A DNA stretch of 39,670 nucleotides from Planctomycetota bacterium. GTDB lineage: Bacteria; Planctomycetota; Planctomycetia; Gemmatales; Gemmataceae. Below are positions 7,095-15,966 of the stretch, in pieces. The notes beneath the pieces are model-generated. The model was not told the DNA's origin. It saw only the letters and a list, made by a program, of their open reading frames with translations, and did not search any database. Made by a program: the position numbers and the translations under genes. Each line of letters opens with the position of its first letter. Position 1 is the stretch's first letter. The stretch spans positions 1 through 39,670 of the forward strand of contig JAJXWW010000137.1 in the NCBI GenBank assembly GCA_021781415.1, in the 5' to 3' direction.

Positions 7095-10000
7095 ATGTCT
7101 ACTCCCGCGCCTTCGAGCCGAGGCTCTGTCGGTATCCTTGCCGTTTGGATGGAACCAATCGTTCGCCGTTTTGAGGAAGCGTGGCAGTGCGGCGAAAGGC
7201 TCGACATCGAAACACTTTTGCCGGCCGACACCGAGACGCGTCGGATCGCCCGGATCGAACTGATTCGGCTCGAATTGGAATTCCGACTCAAATCCGAGGA
7301 GATGGCTCGCGTCGAGGATTATCTAACGCGCTATCCCGAATTGGCGCAGGAGCGCTCGGTTATTTTGGAATTGCTCCTCGTCGAATGGCGAATTCGCTCG
7401 CAGTTGGAACCGACGCTTTCGGTTGAAGAGTATCGTCGTCGTTTCCCAGATTTCGCCGCCGAACTCTCGGCGGCGACCGTCACCCTTCCCTTTCCCAAAG
7501 ATCCAGATCGGCTCCCAGCGACGGAAAATCTGCGCTCGAAAGCCGCGCCCACAACAGCGAGCGAGGAGATGCCTCATCTTCCCGGATATGTGATCCAGTC
7601 GATCCTGGGACACGGTGGGATGGGCGTGGTCTACAAGGCGCAGCAGCTGGCACTCCGGCGAACGGTAGCTCTCAAGATGATCCTCGGTGGGCGACTTTCC
7701 GAGTGCGAAGATCGTCATCGATTCTTTGCCGAGGCGCAGGCTCTGGCGCGGTTGCCACATCCCAACATCGTGCAGATTCACGAAATCGGCGATTATCATG
7801 GGCAGCCGTTCCTTGCTTTGGAGTATGTGGAAGGCGGTAATCTAGCCGAGCGTTTGGCCCGCGCGCCGCTGACCGCGGGCGAGGCGGCTCGCTTGACGGC
7901 GATCCTGGCACGGGCCGTGCAGGTCGCCCACGATGCCGGTATCGTTCACCGCGATTTGAAGCCCGCGAACATTCTGCTCGCCAACGATGGGACGCCGAAG
8001 ATCGGCGATTTCGGCTTGGCCAAGCACCTCGACGCCGATACCCAAGGGACGCAGAGCGGCGCGATCCTCGGCACGCCGCAATACATGTCGCCCGAACAAG
8101 CGTCCGGCAAGATCAAAGAGATTGGGCCTGCCACCGACATTTACGGCTTGGGCGTTGTCCTCTTCGAGATGATGACCGGACGACCGCCGTTTCGGGGCGC
8201 GACCAAGGTGGACGTTTTGCATCGCGTAATGAACGAGGAGCCTGCTTCGGTTCGTCGCTTCAATGCCGATGCGCCGCGCGACCTAGAAACGATCTGCCTC
8301 AAGTGTCTGCAAAAAGAACCGGCGCGGCGCTATCGTTCGGCCCTGGAATTGGCGAAGGATCTGGATCGCTTTTTGTCCGGCGAACCCATCCTGGCTCGGC
8401 GCAGCTCGGCGTGGGAACGCGGCGTCAAATGGGCGCGGCGTCGGCCGGCGTTGGCGTCGCTGCTGTGCCTGTTGCTACTGAGTCTTTCGTCGGCGGCGCT
8501 TATCTGGATATACAAGACCTTTCAACTGCAACAAGCGCTGGACGATCGCACGCGGGAGCTGCGGAGCGAGCAGGAGGCGCGCGTCGAAGACGAACGGCGA
8601 CAGCGGCGCGATTTGAGCCGTCAGCTGTACATTGCGGATATGCGCGATGCCGTACAGTTCTGGCGCGCCGGCGATTTTGATCGCTGCTTTTCCCTGCTCG
8701 AAGCGCATCTGCCGAAAGAAGGAGAGGAAGAACTCCGCAGTTTCGAGTGGAAGTGGCTGCTGCACGAATCCAAACGGCAACGCGCCAAGTTGGACCTGTC
8801 TCCGCGACACGCTCTTTGCGTCGTTTGTTCCCCGGTCGGCAAGCTGTTGGCGTCGGGCAACGACGACGGAAGCCTCGGGCTTTGGGACGCGGCGGAGAAA
8901 CGTCTCCTCGGCATTTTCGGCGGACATAAGAATCGCATCTCCGCCTTGGCCTTCTCCGTCGATGGCCGCACGTTGACCAGCGCTAGCGTCGATGGCATCG
9001 TGAAAATCTGGGATGTCGCCGAACGCCGCGAACTGGACGCGCTGTCTACTTGCGAGGGCATTTGCGATTTGACACTCGACGGCCGATTCTTGGTGGTTGC
9101 TTCATCGCTTTCGAACCTACACAAAGGCCATGCGCCGATCCGCCGGTGGGATGTGGCCGCCAAACGGGAACTTCCTCCGCTCGGCAAATCGACGGCCGCG
9201 ACACTGGCCGTCCGTATCGCACCTCATGGCGGCCAGATCGCGCTTCAGACCCGCGAAAGCGACGTCAAAGTTTATGACGCCGCTTCGGGTAGATTTCATT
9301 TCTCCGCCGGTGACGACAAAGCCCCTTGCTTTTGTTTCGCCCATCGACTGCCGTTATTCGCCTTGGCAACGCACGCAGGTGAAGTGATTCTGTTGGACGC
9401 CGCGACGGGACGGCGCGTGGCCGCCATCCCCCGCGCGACCAGGAAGATTCGATTCATCGCGTTCAGCCCGGACGACCGACTCCTCGTTTCGACCGGCGAA
9501 GACGGGAGCATCAATTTATGGGATTTGCACGCACAGCGAGCGGTCGGCGTATTTCGAGGCCATCGAGGCGAAGCGAAAGGCGCGAGTTTCGCTCCCAATG
9601 GCGATACGCTGTTTTCCACGGGAAGCGACCGGACGATTCGCATTTGGAACGCCAACACCTCGCACTGTCCTTGGAAATCCCATTCGACGTTTCGACCGGC
9701 GGGTCCGATGGCGTTCTCCTCCGACGGACAATTGCTGGCCGCCGCCGGTGTCGATGCCAGCGTTCGTTTGATCGGGTGCGCCGACGCTCGGACCTTGCGC
9801 GTCCTTCGGGGATGGTACGGCGCGTGCCGAGCGGTGGCGTTTTCTCCGGACGATGGCGAGTTGGCCACCGCGGGCGACGATGGACGCATTCGTCTCTGGG
9901 ACAAAAGTAGCGGACGGCTAAAGTCTGTAATAGGAGGGTACGGCGGTCCCATCCAATCCCTGGCCTATTCTCCCCGCGGACGATGGTTGGCATCGGTGGC

Positions 10001-11600
10001 GGAAGACGGCCGCGTTGGCGTTTGGAATCGAGCGTCCGGCGGACTTGCGGCCACGCTGGAAGGCCAAGCCGGAACCTCCGTGAAGCCCACGTTTTCCGGC
10101 CAAGGCGAGATCCTGGCCGCGGTCGTCGATACGAAAACGATTCGCCTTTGGAACATTCCCTCGTTTCAGCGCCGCGCCGACTTAAAGCACGATGCCACGG
10201 TATCCTTTGCCTCCTTTCTCCGCGACGGAAAAACCTTGATGACGTATGCCGAGGGTACCCACCATCTATGGGATAGCGATGCTGGGAAGGAAAAGCCGAG
10301 GGTGGATTTCTCCGAAAATCCAGGTAGTCATTTCGATCTGGCCCGCGATTGCGAGGTTCTCGCTCGGCGAGACGGCGTCGGAATCTATTTGAGCGAGGCT
10401 TCTCGCAATCGTATCTCCGTTCGCATCCAGTTCGCTCTTGGAAATGACGAAGGGACGATCGCGCTCTCTCCCAACGGCAATACGTTGGCCGTGGCTCGGC
10501 GCGAAGCCGTCTTACAATTGTGGGACAGAAGGACATGGAAAGTCCGCGATGTGGACCGTCAACCTCCAGCGTCGGTGCGCTCGTTGAGCTTTTCCCCAGA
10601 CGGAACCACCTTGGTCGGCGGTACCAGCGAGTTGGAGAATGCGAACGCTCTGGAGTGGAAATTCCTGGATATGGCGATGAGTCGCTCGGTTCTCCGCGAT
10701 GTGCGCGATACGGTTCGCGGTTGGCGCGTCGCCGATGGCTCCTCCGCGATGGGCTTGCCTCGCGCCGATTCTCTGGTTTCGCATCCCGCGGTGGCTTTCG
10801 CGCCCGACGGCCACATCCTGGTATCGGGAGCCGACGACGGCAGCGTTTCGTTGTGGGATCGGACGACGGGCAAACGCCGCGCTCGACTCCTGGTCAGCCG
10901 CCGTTCTCGAACCTATCTTCCGCACGTTGTGGATCGCTCGCTGAAATTAGGAATACCGATCTTCGCCGATTTCAACTCCGATCGCATGAGAGCGCTCGCT
11001 TTCAGCCCGGACGGTCAATTGTTCGTCGCCGCGTGTGAAGACGGTTTGGTCCAACTCTGGCACGTCGCTTCCGGCCGCGAATGGACCGCGCTTCCCGGCG
11101 TTTTCAACGATATTTCGTGTCTGGTATTCTCTCCCGACAGTCGTGCCCTGGCCGTTTCTAAAGGCTCCGAAATCGAGTTCTGGGACGTGGCCGATCGAGA
11201 CGGACTGCCCAAAATAAGTCGAACCATTCGCGGCCATGCGGCCGCGGTTCGCTGTCTAGCTTTCTCAAGAGACGGTCGTTGGTTGGCCAGCGGCTCGGAC
11301 GATTGGAACGTCCATCTCTGGCGAGCGGAAACGGGCGAAGAAGTAGGCCGTCTTCAGGGCCATGCGGCGCGCGTGTCCTCTCTGGCATTTAGCGCGGACG
11401 GCAAAACGCTGGCTTCGGGGAGCTGGGATGGAACCGTTCGCCTATGGCACCGAGAAGCGGGAAGGGAATTGGCGACGCTGACGCAAGGCTCGACGCGCAT
11501 TCATAGCGTGGCGTTCTCCCCCGCCGGAGACATGCTGGCCGCCGGAGGCGAGCAGACGAACGAACGCGGCGAGGTCTGGATCTGGAAGACGGAGCCGTGA
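7095..11600 (+). CDS. Membrane Ser/Thr protein kinase with C-terminal WD40 propellers
   Basis: A 1501-residue protein. Residues 1-160 form the helical N-terminal region common in planctomycete kinases (DYLTRYPELAQERSVILELL). The kinase domain is about 165-435, with the Gly-loop GHGGMGVVY (about 172-180), Lys194 in VALKM, HRDLKPAN with Asp287, DFG with Asp305, and GTPQYMSPEQ. All catalytic residues are present. One transmembrane helix (about 453-474) and a coiled-coil-like segment follow. The remaining 900 residues carry many WD40 blades ending in LWD/IWD-like strands, enough for at least two propellers. Topology suggests a cytoplasmic kinase with a periplasmic or paryphoplasmic propeller sensor (inference). 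It lies alone, with 211 bases before it. Confidence 0.93.
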   Translation: MSTPAPSSRGSVGILAVWMEPIVRRFEEAWQCGERLDIETLLPADTETRRIARIELIRLELEFRLKSEEMARVEDYLTRYPELAQERSVILELLLVEWRIRSQLEPTLSVEEYRRRFPDFAAELSAATVTLPFPKDPDRLPATENLRSKAAPTTASEEMPHLPGYVIQSILGHGGMGVVYKAQQLALRRTVALKMILGGRLSECEDRHRFFAEAQALARLPHPNIVQIHEIGDYHGQPFLALEYVEGGNLAERLARAPLTAGEAARLTAILARAVQVAHDAGIVHRDLKPANILLANDGTPKIGDFGLAKHLDADTQGTQSGAILGTPQYMSPEQASGKIKEIGPATDIYGLGVVLFEMMTGRPPFRGATKVDVLHRVMNEEPASVRRFNADAPRDLETICLKCLQKEPARRYRSALELAKDLDRFLSGEPILARRSSAWERGVKWARRRPALASLLCLLLLSLSSAALIWIYKTFQLQQALDDRTRELRSEQEARVEDERRQRRDLSRQLYIADMRDAVQFWRAGDFDRCFSLLEAHLPKEGEEELRSFEWKWLLHESKRQRAKLDLSPRHALCVVCSPVGKLLASGNDDGSLGLWDAAEKRLLGIFGGHKNRISALAFSVDGRTLTSASVDGIVKIWDVAERRELDALSTCEGICDLTLDGRFLVVASSLSNLHKGHAPIRRWDVAAKRELPPLGKSTAATLAVRIAPHGGQIALQTRESDVKVYDAASGRFHFSAGDDKAPCFCFAHRLPLFALATHAGEVILLDAATGRRVAAIPRATRKIRFIAFSPDDRLLVSTGEDGSINLWDLHAQRAVGVFRGHRGEAKGASFAPNGDTLFSTGSDRTIRIWNANTSHCPWKSHSTFRPAGPMAFSSDGQLLAAAGVDASVRLIGCADARTLRVLRGWYGACRAVAFSPDDGELATAGDDGRIRLWDKSSGRLKSVIGGYGGPIQSLAYSPRGRWLASVAEDGRVGVWNRASGGLAATLEGQAGTSVKPTFSGQGEILAAVVDTKTIRLWNIPSFQRRADLKHDATVSFASFLRDGKTLMTYAEGTHHLWDSDAGKEKPRVDFSENPGSHFDLARDCEVLARRDGVGIYLSEASRNRISVRIQFALGNDEGTIALSPNGNTLAVARREAVLQLWDRRTWKVRDVDRQPPASVRSLSFSPDGTTLVGGTSELENANALEWKFLDMAMSRSVLRDVRDTVRGWRVADGSSAMGLPRADSLVSHPAVAFAPDGHILVSGADDGSVSLWDRTTGKRRARLLVSRRSRTYLPHVVDRSLKLGIPIFADFNSDRMRALAFSPDGQLFVAACEDGLVQLWHVASGREWTALPGVFNDISCLVFSPDSRALAVSKGSEIEFWDVADRDGLPKISRTIRGHAAAVRCLAFSRDGRWLASGSDDWNVHLWRAETGEEVGRLQGHAARVSSLAFSADGKTLASGSWDGTVRLWHREAGRELATLTQGSTRIHSVAFSPAGDMLAAGGEQTNERGEVWIWKTEP

Positions 11601-11661
11601 ACGAGCCGCGGGGCAACCGATTGACTTCGACTCTCACCAACGCGCCGCTCTGAAGTTGTGC

Positions 11662-11805
11662 ATGGAAGGCGAGGGATTCTCCAAGTCCCAATTGCGCGAA
11701 ATCGGCGAGGAGTTAATGGCCGAACTGAAAGAACGGCGCATGAACGTGGTGGAAGAAGAAGTGAGCGAGGATCGAACGATCGAGATTCGCGGGCGCAATT
11801 TGTAA
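11662..11805 (+). CDS. Small ORF of unknown function, possibly a fragment
   Basis: A 47-residue reading frame (MEGEGFSKSQLREIGEELMA then ELKERRMNVVEEEVSEDRTI and EIRGRNL). Protein-like sequence continues upstream in frame (GQPIDFDSHQRAALKLC) back to about 11602 without a good start codon, which suggests a truncated gene or a TTG start at 11656. The long helix followed by a short EExxxDxxIxI strand pair loosely resembles the C-terminus of DUF1257 (Ycf35-like) proteins, which often sit beside DUF2997 genes; a DUF2997 gene does follow. That link is speculative. Confidence 0.4.
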   Translation: MEGEGFSKSQLREIGEELMAELKERRMNVVEEEVSEDRTIEIRGRNL

Positions 11806-11822
11806 GAAGTATTTGATGACTT

Positions 11823-11886
11823 ACAAGCCCGGAGCGCCAGCGACGGGCGCTCCGACCCCAGCCCGTCGCTGGCGCTCCGGGCTTGT
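11823..11886. repeat. Perfect 26-bp palindrome with 12-nt loop (REP-like)
   Basis: The left arm 11823-11848 (ACAAGCCCGGAGCGCCAGCG...) is the exact reverse complement of 11861-11886, separated by 12 bases. The sequence family AGCCCGGAGCGCCAGCGACGGGC recurs, from memory, as a dispersed element in Gemmata-type genomes, where translated copies read PGAPATG. It sits between a small ORF and the DUF2997 gene. It could act as a terminator-like hairpin, although no T-tract follows, or be a mobile REP-type element. Confidence 0.85.
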
Positions 11887-11916
11887 GTTGAATTGCCTTG
11901 AAGGGAGAAATCGACG

Positions 11917-12228
11917 ATGGGTCAGGAAGGGGTGGAAATCGAAATCGACCCCTCCGGCAACGTCACGGTGCGCACCAAGGGGATCAAGGGCGAGGCTTGT
12001 CTCGATTCCGTCGATCCGCTCGTGGAATGGTTGGGCCGAGAGGAATCGCGCGAGTTGACGCGCGAATATCGAGAAGAGGCCTCCGCCGCCCCTCGCGCTA
12101 GTTGCGATAAACTCCTCTTGCTCCCATTGCCGAAGTCGGGCTATCATCCTTCAACCCTTAGGAACATGGAGGTTCCGTCATGGCTAAGAAAGATTTGTCC
12201 GCCAACGAGGTGTCGTTCTTCAACTTAA
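11917..12228 (+). CDS. DUF2997 domain protein
   Basis: Residues 5-55 (VEIEIDPSGNVTVRTKGIKG then EACLDSVDPLVEWLG and a charged helix) match the DUF2997 pattern: an amphipathic strand pair, a conserved G-x-x-G-x-x-C-L and a helix. The function is unknown; members are often found with DUF1257 and AAA/ferredoxin genes. The Shine-Dalgarno AAGGGAGA lies just upstream. The reading frame continues about 48 residues past the usual domain end and overlaps the next gene by 49 bases. That tail (after about residue 55) does not look conserved, so a lost stop or frameshift is possible. Confidence 0.75.
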   Translation: MGQEGVEIEIDPSGNVTVRTKGIKGEACLDSVDPLVEWLGREESRELTREYREEASAAPRASCDKLLLLPLPKSGYHPSTLRNMEVPSWLRKICPPTRCRSST

Positions 12229-12398
12229 CCCAGGCGCGCTGGGTGGCCGGCGTTTTGAGCATGCTCATTGCCGTCGTGGGCAAGGAAAGTCTTTTGGGGC
12301 TGCTGTTGCGACAGACGCGATTCGAGATCGACAGCCTCATCGAAGACGAAGACCCCAGCGCGGCGGTGCAACGCGCCGCCCGTTATAAGTTCAACTGA
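12180..12398 (+). CDS. Small protein of unknown function with one hydrophobic segment
   Basis: A 72-residue protein starting MAKKDLSANEVSFFNLTQAR with a hydrophobic stretch at about 22-46 (WVAGVLSMLIAVVGKESLLG) and a charged C-terminus (FEIDSLIEDEDPSAAVQRAA). GGAGG about seven bases before the ATG (at roughly 12168-12172) supports this start. It overlaps the tail of the DUF2997 frame. It may associate with the membrane. I do not recognise a family; a role linked to DUF2997 is only suggested by position. Confidence 0.65.
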   Translation: MAKKDLSANEVSFFNLTQARWVAGVLSMLIAVVGKESLLGLLLRQTRFEIDSLIEDEDPSAAVQRAARYKFN

Positions 12399-12434
12399 CG
12401 CAGGCCGACGCGCTGACATCGAGAGAATCCCCCC

Positions 12435-15400
12435 ATGTGTTCCACCGCGAGCCAAAAAGCCCTCCTTCCCACAATCCTCGTCCTCGCCGCTCTGTCGTCC
12501 GCCGAGGCGGGAGAAGCGATTCGCTTGGCGAATCATCCCGCCTTGTCGCCGGATGGCAAGACGCTGGCGTTCGACTGGGACGGCGACGTGTGGAGCGTGG
12601 CGGCGGCGGGCGGCGTGGCCCGGCGGTTGACCGATCATCCGTCGCGCGATCGAGAGCCGCACTTCTCGCCGGACGGCAAGCGACTCGCCTTCATCGGGGA
12701 ACGCAGCGGCTCGCCACAAGTTTACCTGATGTCGGCCGGCGGCGGCACTCCACGACAATTGACGTATCACACGTCCGGTTATACGCTGCAAGGCTGGCAT
12801 CCCGACGGCCGGCATCTCATCGTGAATGCCGGCCGCGATCATTTCTGGCGTCATGCCGAACGGTTCTTTCTCCTCGATACCGAATCGCGCCGGGCCGAGA
12901 CGTTGCTGTTCGACGACTACGGACAAAACGGCTCTCTTTCTCCCGACGGCAAGCGCTTGTTGTTCGCGCGCGAGGGGGAGCCGTGGTGGCGCAAGGGCTA
13001 TCGCGGTTCCCAAGCCAGTCAGATCTGGCTCTACGAGGGCGAAGCCAAGACGTTTCGGCGCATCCTCGCGGAAGAGACGGGCTGCCGTTGGCCGTTGTGG
13101 AAGCCGGACGGCAAAGGCTATTACTACGTCGGAGCGGCCAGCGGTTCGTTCAACCTCTGGCAGCGCGATCTCGACGGCAAAGAGGGGCGACAACTCACGC
13201 ATTTCACCGACGACGCCGTCGTCTTCCCCTGTATTTCCCGCGACGGCTCGACCATCGTTTTTCGACACCTCTTCGACTTGTACAGTTATCACCCCGGCAA
13301 AGACGCATCGCCGCGCAAAATCGCCGTACAGTTCGACAGCGACGCCAAGAAAGATCGCATCGAACGGCGGGTTTTGAGCAAAGCTGCCGAAGTTGTGTTC
13401 ACTTCCGACGGCTTGGAAATGGCTTTTGTGGCCGGCGACGAATTATGGCTGATGGATACGGAGTTGCGCGAACCGCGCCGGGTGACACCGAAGGTCGGGG
13501 ATGCTTCCGCGTTTACTTCCGGAGCGAGTCATCCCGCCTTTTCCCCGGACGGCAAGACGTTGCTGTTCGTTGCCGACCGCGCGGCGCGCAGCGACATCTA
13601 TCGCGCCGTCGCCACCGAGGGGAGCGAGAAAAATCGGCTGTGGTGGCAAAATGAGACTCCGACCATCGAACGCCTCACCGACGACGGCGAGGTGAAGAGC
13701 GGCTTGAAATTCAGTCCCGATGGCAAACGTATCTCGTATCTGCGCGGACGCGGCGACCTGTGGGTCTCCGACGCCGACGGCCGCAACGCCAAGAAAGTTC
13801 TCTCCTCGTGGAACGAATTGGAGTACAACTGGTCGCCCGACGGCAAATGGATCGTCTACGCCCAGAGCGACAGCGATTTCAACCGCGACGTGTGGATTCT
13901 GCCGCTCGACGGTTCGCGCAAACCGTTCAATCTTTCGCGCCATCCTTACAACGACGGCGACCCCGTCTGGTCGCCAGACGGACGGATCATCGCCTTCACC
14001 GGCCGGCGCGGCCTGAAGGAAGTGGACATCCACTACGTCTGGCTTCGGGCCGAAGACGACGAAAAAAGCAAGCGCGAGCGCGCTCTCGAAAAAGCGTTGG
14101 AAAAGATCAACAAAGTAAGAAATAATACGCTTCCCCCCTCACCCCCAACCCCTCTCCCCCCTGCGGGGGGAGAGGGGGGGAAACTGCTCCCCTCTCCCCC
14201 CGCAGGGGGGAGAGGGGTTGGGGGTGAGGGGGGTAAAACGTCTTCCTCTGAGACGAAAGTGGCTGGGGGCGACGTAGGTAAGCAGCGAAAGTCGGATGTG
14301 GCCATCGACTTCGAGGGACTGCATCGCCGGGTCCACCGGATTTCGATACCCCAGGCGACCGAATCGGGATTGTTCTGGTCTCCGGACTCGCGCAAGCTGG
14401 CCTTCACCGCCGTCGTCGAGGGAAAACGCGGGACCTACACCGTGGACATTCCCGACGATCTCAAACCGAAAGCGTTGACGCCGCAGACCGGCACGCACGC
14501 GCGCTGGCTGAAGCAGGGCAATCGCATCGTCTGGCTGTCAAACGGCATTCCGGCGAGTTTCGTGCCCGGCACGGCCAAACCGGCGATCGAACCGCCTCCG
14601 ACGACGACTCGTCGCGGTGCTTCCGCTCCTTCCTCCTCCGGCGACGACGGAAGTTATCGCTTCCAAGCGTTGCAGCGCGTCGATTTAAGCGAACGCTATC
14701 GAGCGGCCTTCGATCTGTGCTGGCGCACCATGCGCGACACTTGGTACGACGAACGCCTGGGCAACCGCGATTGGCCGGCCATCCGCCTCAAATATACGGA
14801 TGCCGCCGCCGAGGCACCGGACGACGAGGCATTCACCACCGTCGTGAATCTGATGCTCGGCGAACTAAACGGATCGCATTTGGGCTTCTATACTCCGTCG
14901 TCCGCGCGTTACGCTCGCTTCTTACCGCCGCCGACCGACGCGCCGCCTCCGACCAAGTGGAGCGAATCGACCGCTCATCTCGGCGTCCGCTTCCAGCCGG
15001 ATTTTGCGGGACCGGGTTTGAAGATCCGCGATGTCTTGCCCGCAGGTCCGGCCAGCCGCAAGAAAAGCAGACTCCGCGAGGGGGAAATTATTCTGAAGAT
15101 CGACGATGTCGCCGTCGATCCGAACATGGATTTGACGCGCGTACTCAACGGCCCGTTGGCGCGCGATGTACACTTGCGCGTGCGCGGCATCGACGGGGTG
15201 GAACGCGATGTCGTCGTGCGCCCCATCTCCTATCTCCAGGCGCAGCCGCTACTCTATCAAGCGTGGATGGACGGCAATCGCCGCGCGGTGGACACCGCTT
15301 CCAAGGGGACGTTGGGCTATTTGCACATCAGCGCGATGGACGCCCTGAGTTTCAGCAAGTTTGAAGAACAACTGTACGGCGTCGGCGCGGGCAAGGATGG

Positions 15401-15944
15401 ACTCATTATTGATGTGCGCGAAAACGGCGGCGGCAGCACGGCGGACCATCTGTTGACGGCGCTAACCCAGCCAGTTCACGCCGTCACCGTGCCGCGCGGC
15501 GGCGAACCGGGCTATCCCCACGACCGCAAAATCTACGCCACCTGGAACAAGCCCATCGTCGTGCTGTGCAATCAAAACAGCTTCAGCAACGCCGAGATCT
15601 TCAGCCACGCGATCAAGACGCTGAAGCGAGGCCAGCTCGTCGGCGTGCCCACGGCGGGAGGTGTCATAAGCACCGGCGCGCAAGCCATCATGGACGTGGG
15701 TTTCCTCCGCGTACCGTTCCGCGGTTGGTTCGTCCTCGGCAGCGGCGAAGACATGGAACTCAACGGCGCGGTACCGGATCGTATCGTGTGGACGCTGCCG
15801 GGGCAGCTGCCGCGCGGCGAAGACGTGCAACTGGCCGAGGCCATCTCCGTGCTGCAAGACGATGTACGCGCCTGGAAAGCGAAACCGAAACCGCCGCTGC
15901 GCAAGGCGACGGAACGAGTGAAGCACGATTCGCCAAGCAAGTGA
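12435..15944 (+). CDS. Tricorn-like S41 serine protease
   Basis: A 1169-residue exported protein. The signal peptide is residues 1-25 (LLPTILVLAALSSAEA). Residues 30-560 contain TolB/PD40 propeller repeats (SPDGKTLAF, SPDGKRLAFIGERSG and others), then a second short propeller part (about 640-730). The tricorn C1 helical region, PDZ domain (LGVRFQPDFAGPGLKIRDVL) and S41 catalytic domain follow. Expected tricorn tetrad residues are visible: Ser814-His815 (NGSHLGF), Ser1051 in NSFSNAEIF, and Glu1108 in ELNGAVPD. Tricorn degrades oligopeptides; planctomycete versions are probably periplasmic because of the signal peptide. A low-complexity insertion at about residues 567-600 comes from a palindromic repeat. 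PAP2 follows 22 bases downstream. Confidence 0.93.
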   Translation: MCSTASQKALLPTILVLAALSSAEAGEAIRLANHPALSPDGKTLAFDWDGDVWSVAAAGGVARRLTDHPSRDREPHFSPDGKRLAFIGERSGSPQVYLMSAGGGTPRQLTYHTSGYTLQGWHPDGRHLIVNAGRDHFWRHAERFFLLDTESRRAETLLFDDYGQNGSLSPDGKRLLFAREGEPWWRKGYRGSQASQIWLYEGEAKTFRRILAEETGCRWPLWKPDGKGYYYVGAASGSFNLWQRDLDGKEGRQLTHFTDDAVVFPCISRDGSTIVFRHLFDLYSYHPGKDASPRKIAVQFDSDAKKDRIERRVLSKAAEVVFTSDGLEMAFVAGDELWLMDTELREPRRVTPKVGDASAFTSGASHPAFSPDGKTLLFVADRAARSDIYRAVATEGSEKNRLWWQNETPTIERLTDDGEVKSGLKFSPDGKRISYLRGRGDLWVSDADGRNAKKVLSSWNELEYNWSPDGKWIVYAQSDSDFNRDVWILPLDGSRKPFNLSRHPYNDGDPVWSPDGRIIAFTGRRGLKEVDIHYVWLRAEDDEKSKRERALEKALEKINKVRNNTLPPSPPTPLPPAGGEGGKLLPSPPAGGRGVGGEGGKTSSSETKVAGGDVGKQRKSDVAIDFEGLHRRVHRISIPQATESGLFWSPDSRKLAFTAVVEGKRGTYTVDIPDDLKPKALTPQTGTHARWLKQGNRIVWLSNGIPASFVPGTAKPAIEPPPTTTRRGASAPSSSGDDGSYRFQALQRVDLSERYRAAFDLCWRTMRDTWYDERLGNRDWPAIRLKYTDAAAEAPDDEAFTTVVNLMLGELNGSHLGFYTPSSARYARFLPPPTDAPPPTKWSESTAHLGVRFQPDFAGPGLKIRDVLPAGPASRKKSRLREGEIILKIDDVAVDPNMDLTRVLNGPLARDVHLRVRGIDGVERDVVVRPISYLQAQPLLYQAWMDGNRRAVDTASKGTLGYLHISAMDALSFSKFEEQLYGVGAGKDGLIIDVRENGGGSTADHLLTALTQPVHAVTVPRGGEPGYPHDRKIYATWNKPIVVLCNQNSFSNAEIFSHAIKTLKRGQLVGVPTAGGVISTGAQAIMDVGFLRVPFRGWFVLGSGEDMELNGAVPDRIVWTLPGQLPRGEDVQLAEAISVLQDDVRAWKAKPKPPLRKATERVKHDSPSK
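14133..14233. repeat. 45-bp perfect inverted repeat inside the tricorn-like gene
   Basis: Arms 14133-14177 and 14189-14233 are exact reverse complements, separated by 11 bases. The arms are C/G runs of the form CCCCTCACCCCCAACCCCTC. Each arm also contains a small internal hairpin around CTGCGG. The insertion is read in frame as low-complexity peptide (SPPTPLPPAGGEGGK and PSPPAGGRGVGGEGG). It lies in a linker after the charged segment KRERALEKALEKINKVRNN, between propeller parts, so the protein probably tolerates it. Confidence 0.93.
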
Positions 15945-15966
15945 TTTACGACAAAGGATATGCTTA

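Noticed and set aside
11813..12058. 81-codon frame reading PGAPATGAPTPARRWRSG
   Set aside because: It is a translation of the palindrome at 11823-11886 and then overlaps the DUF2997 gene in another frame; typical spurious call.
14133..14233. Possible CRISPR or tandem repeat
   Set aside because: It is one inverted repeat with two arms, not regularly spaced direct repeats with unique spacers.
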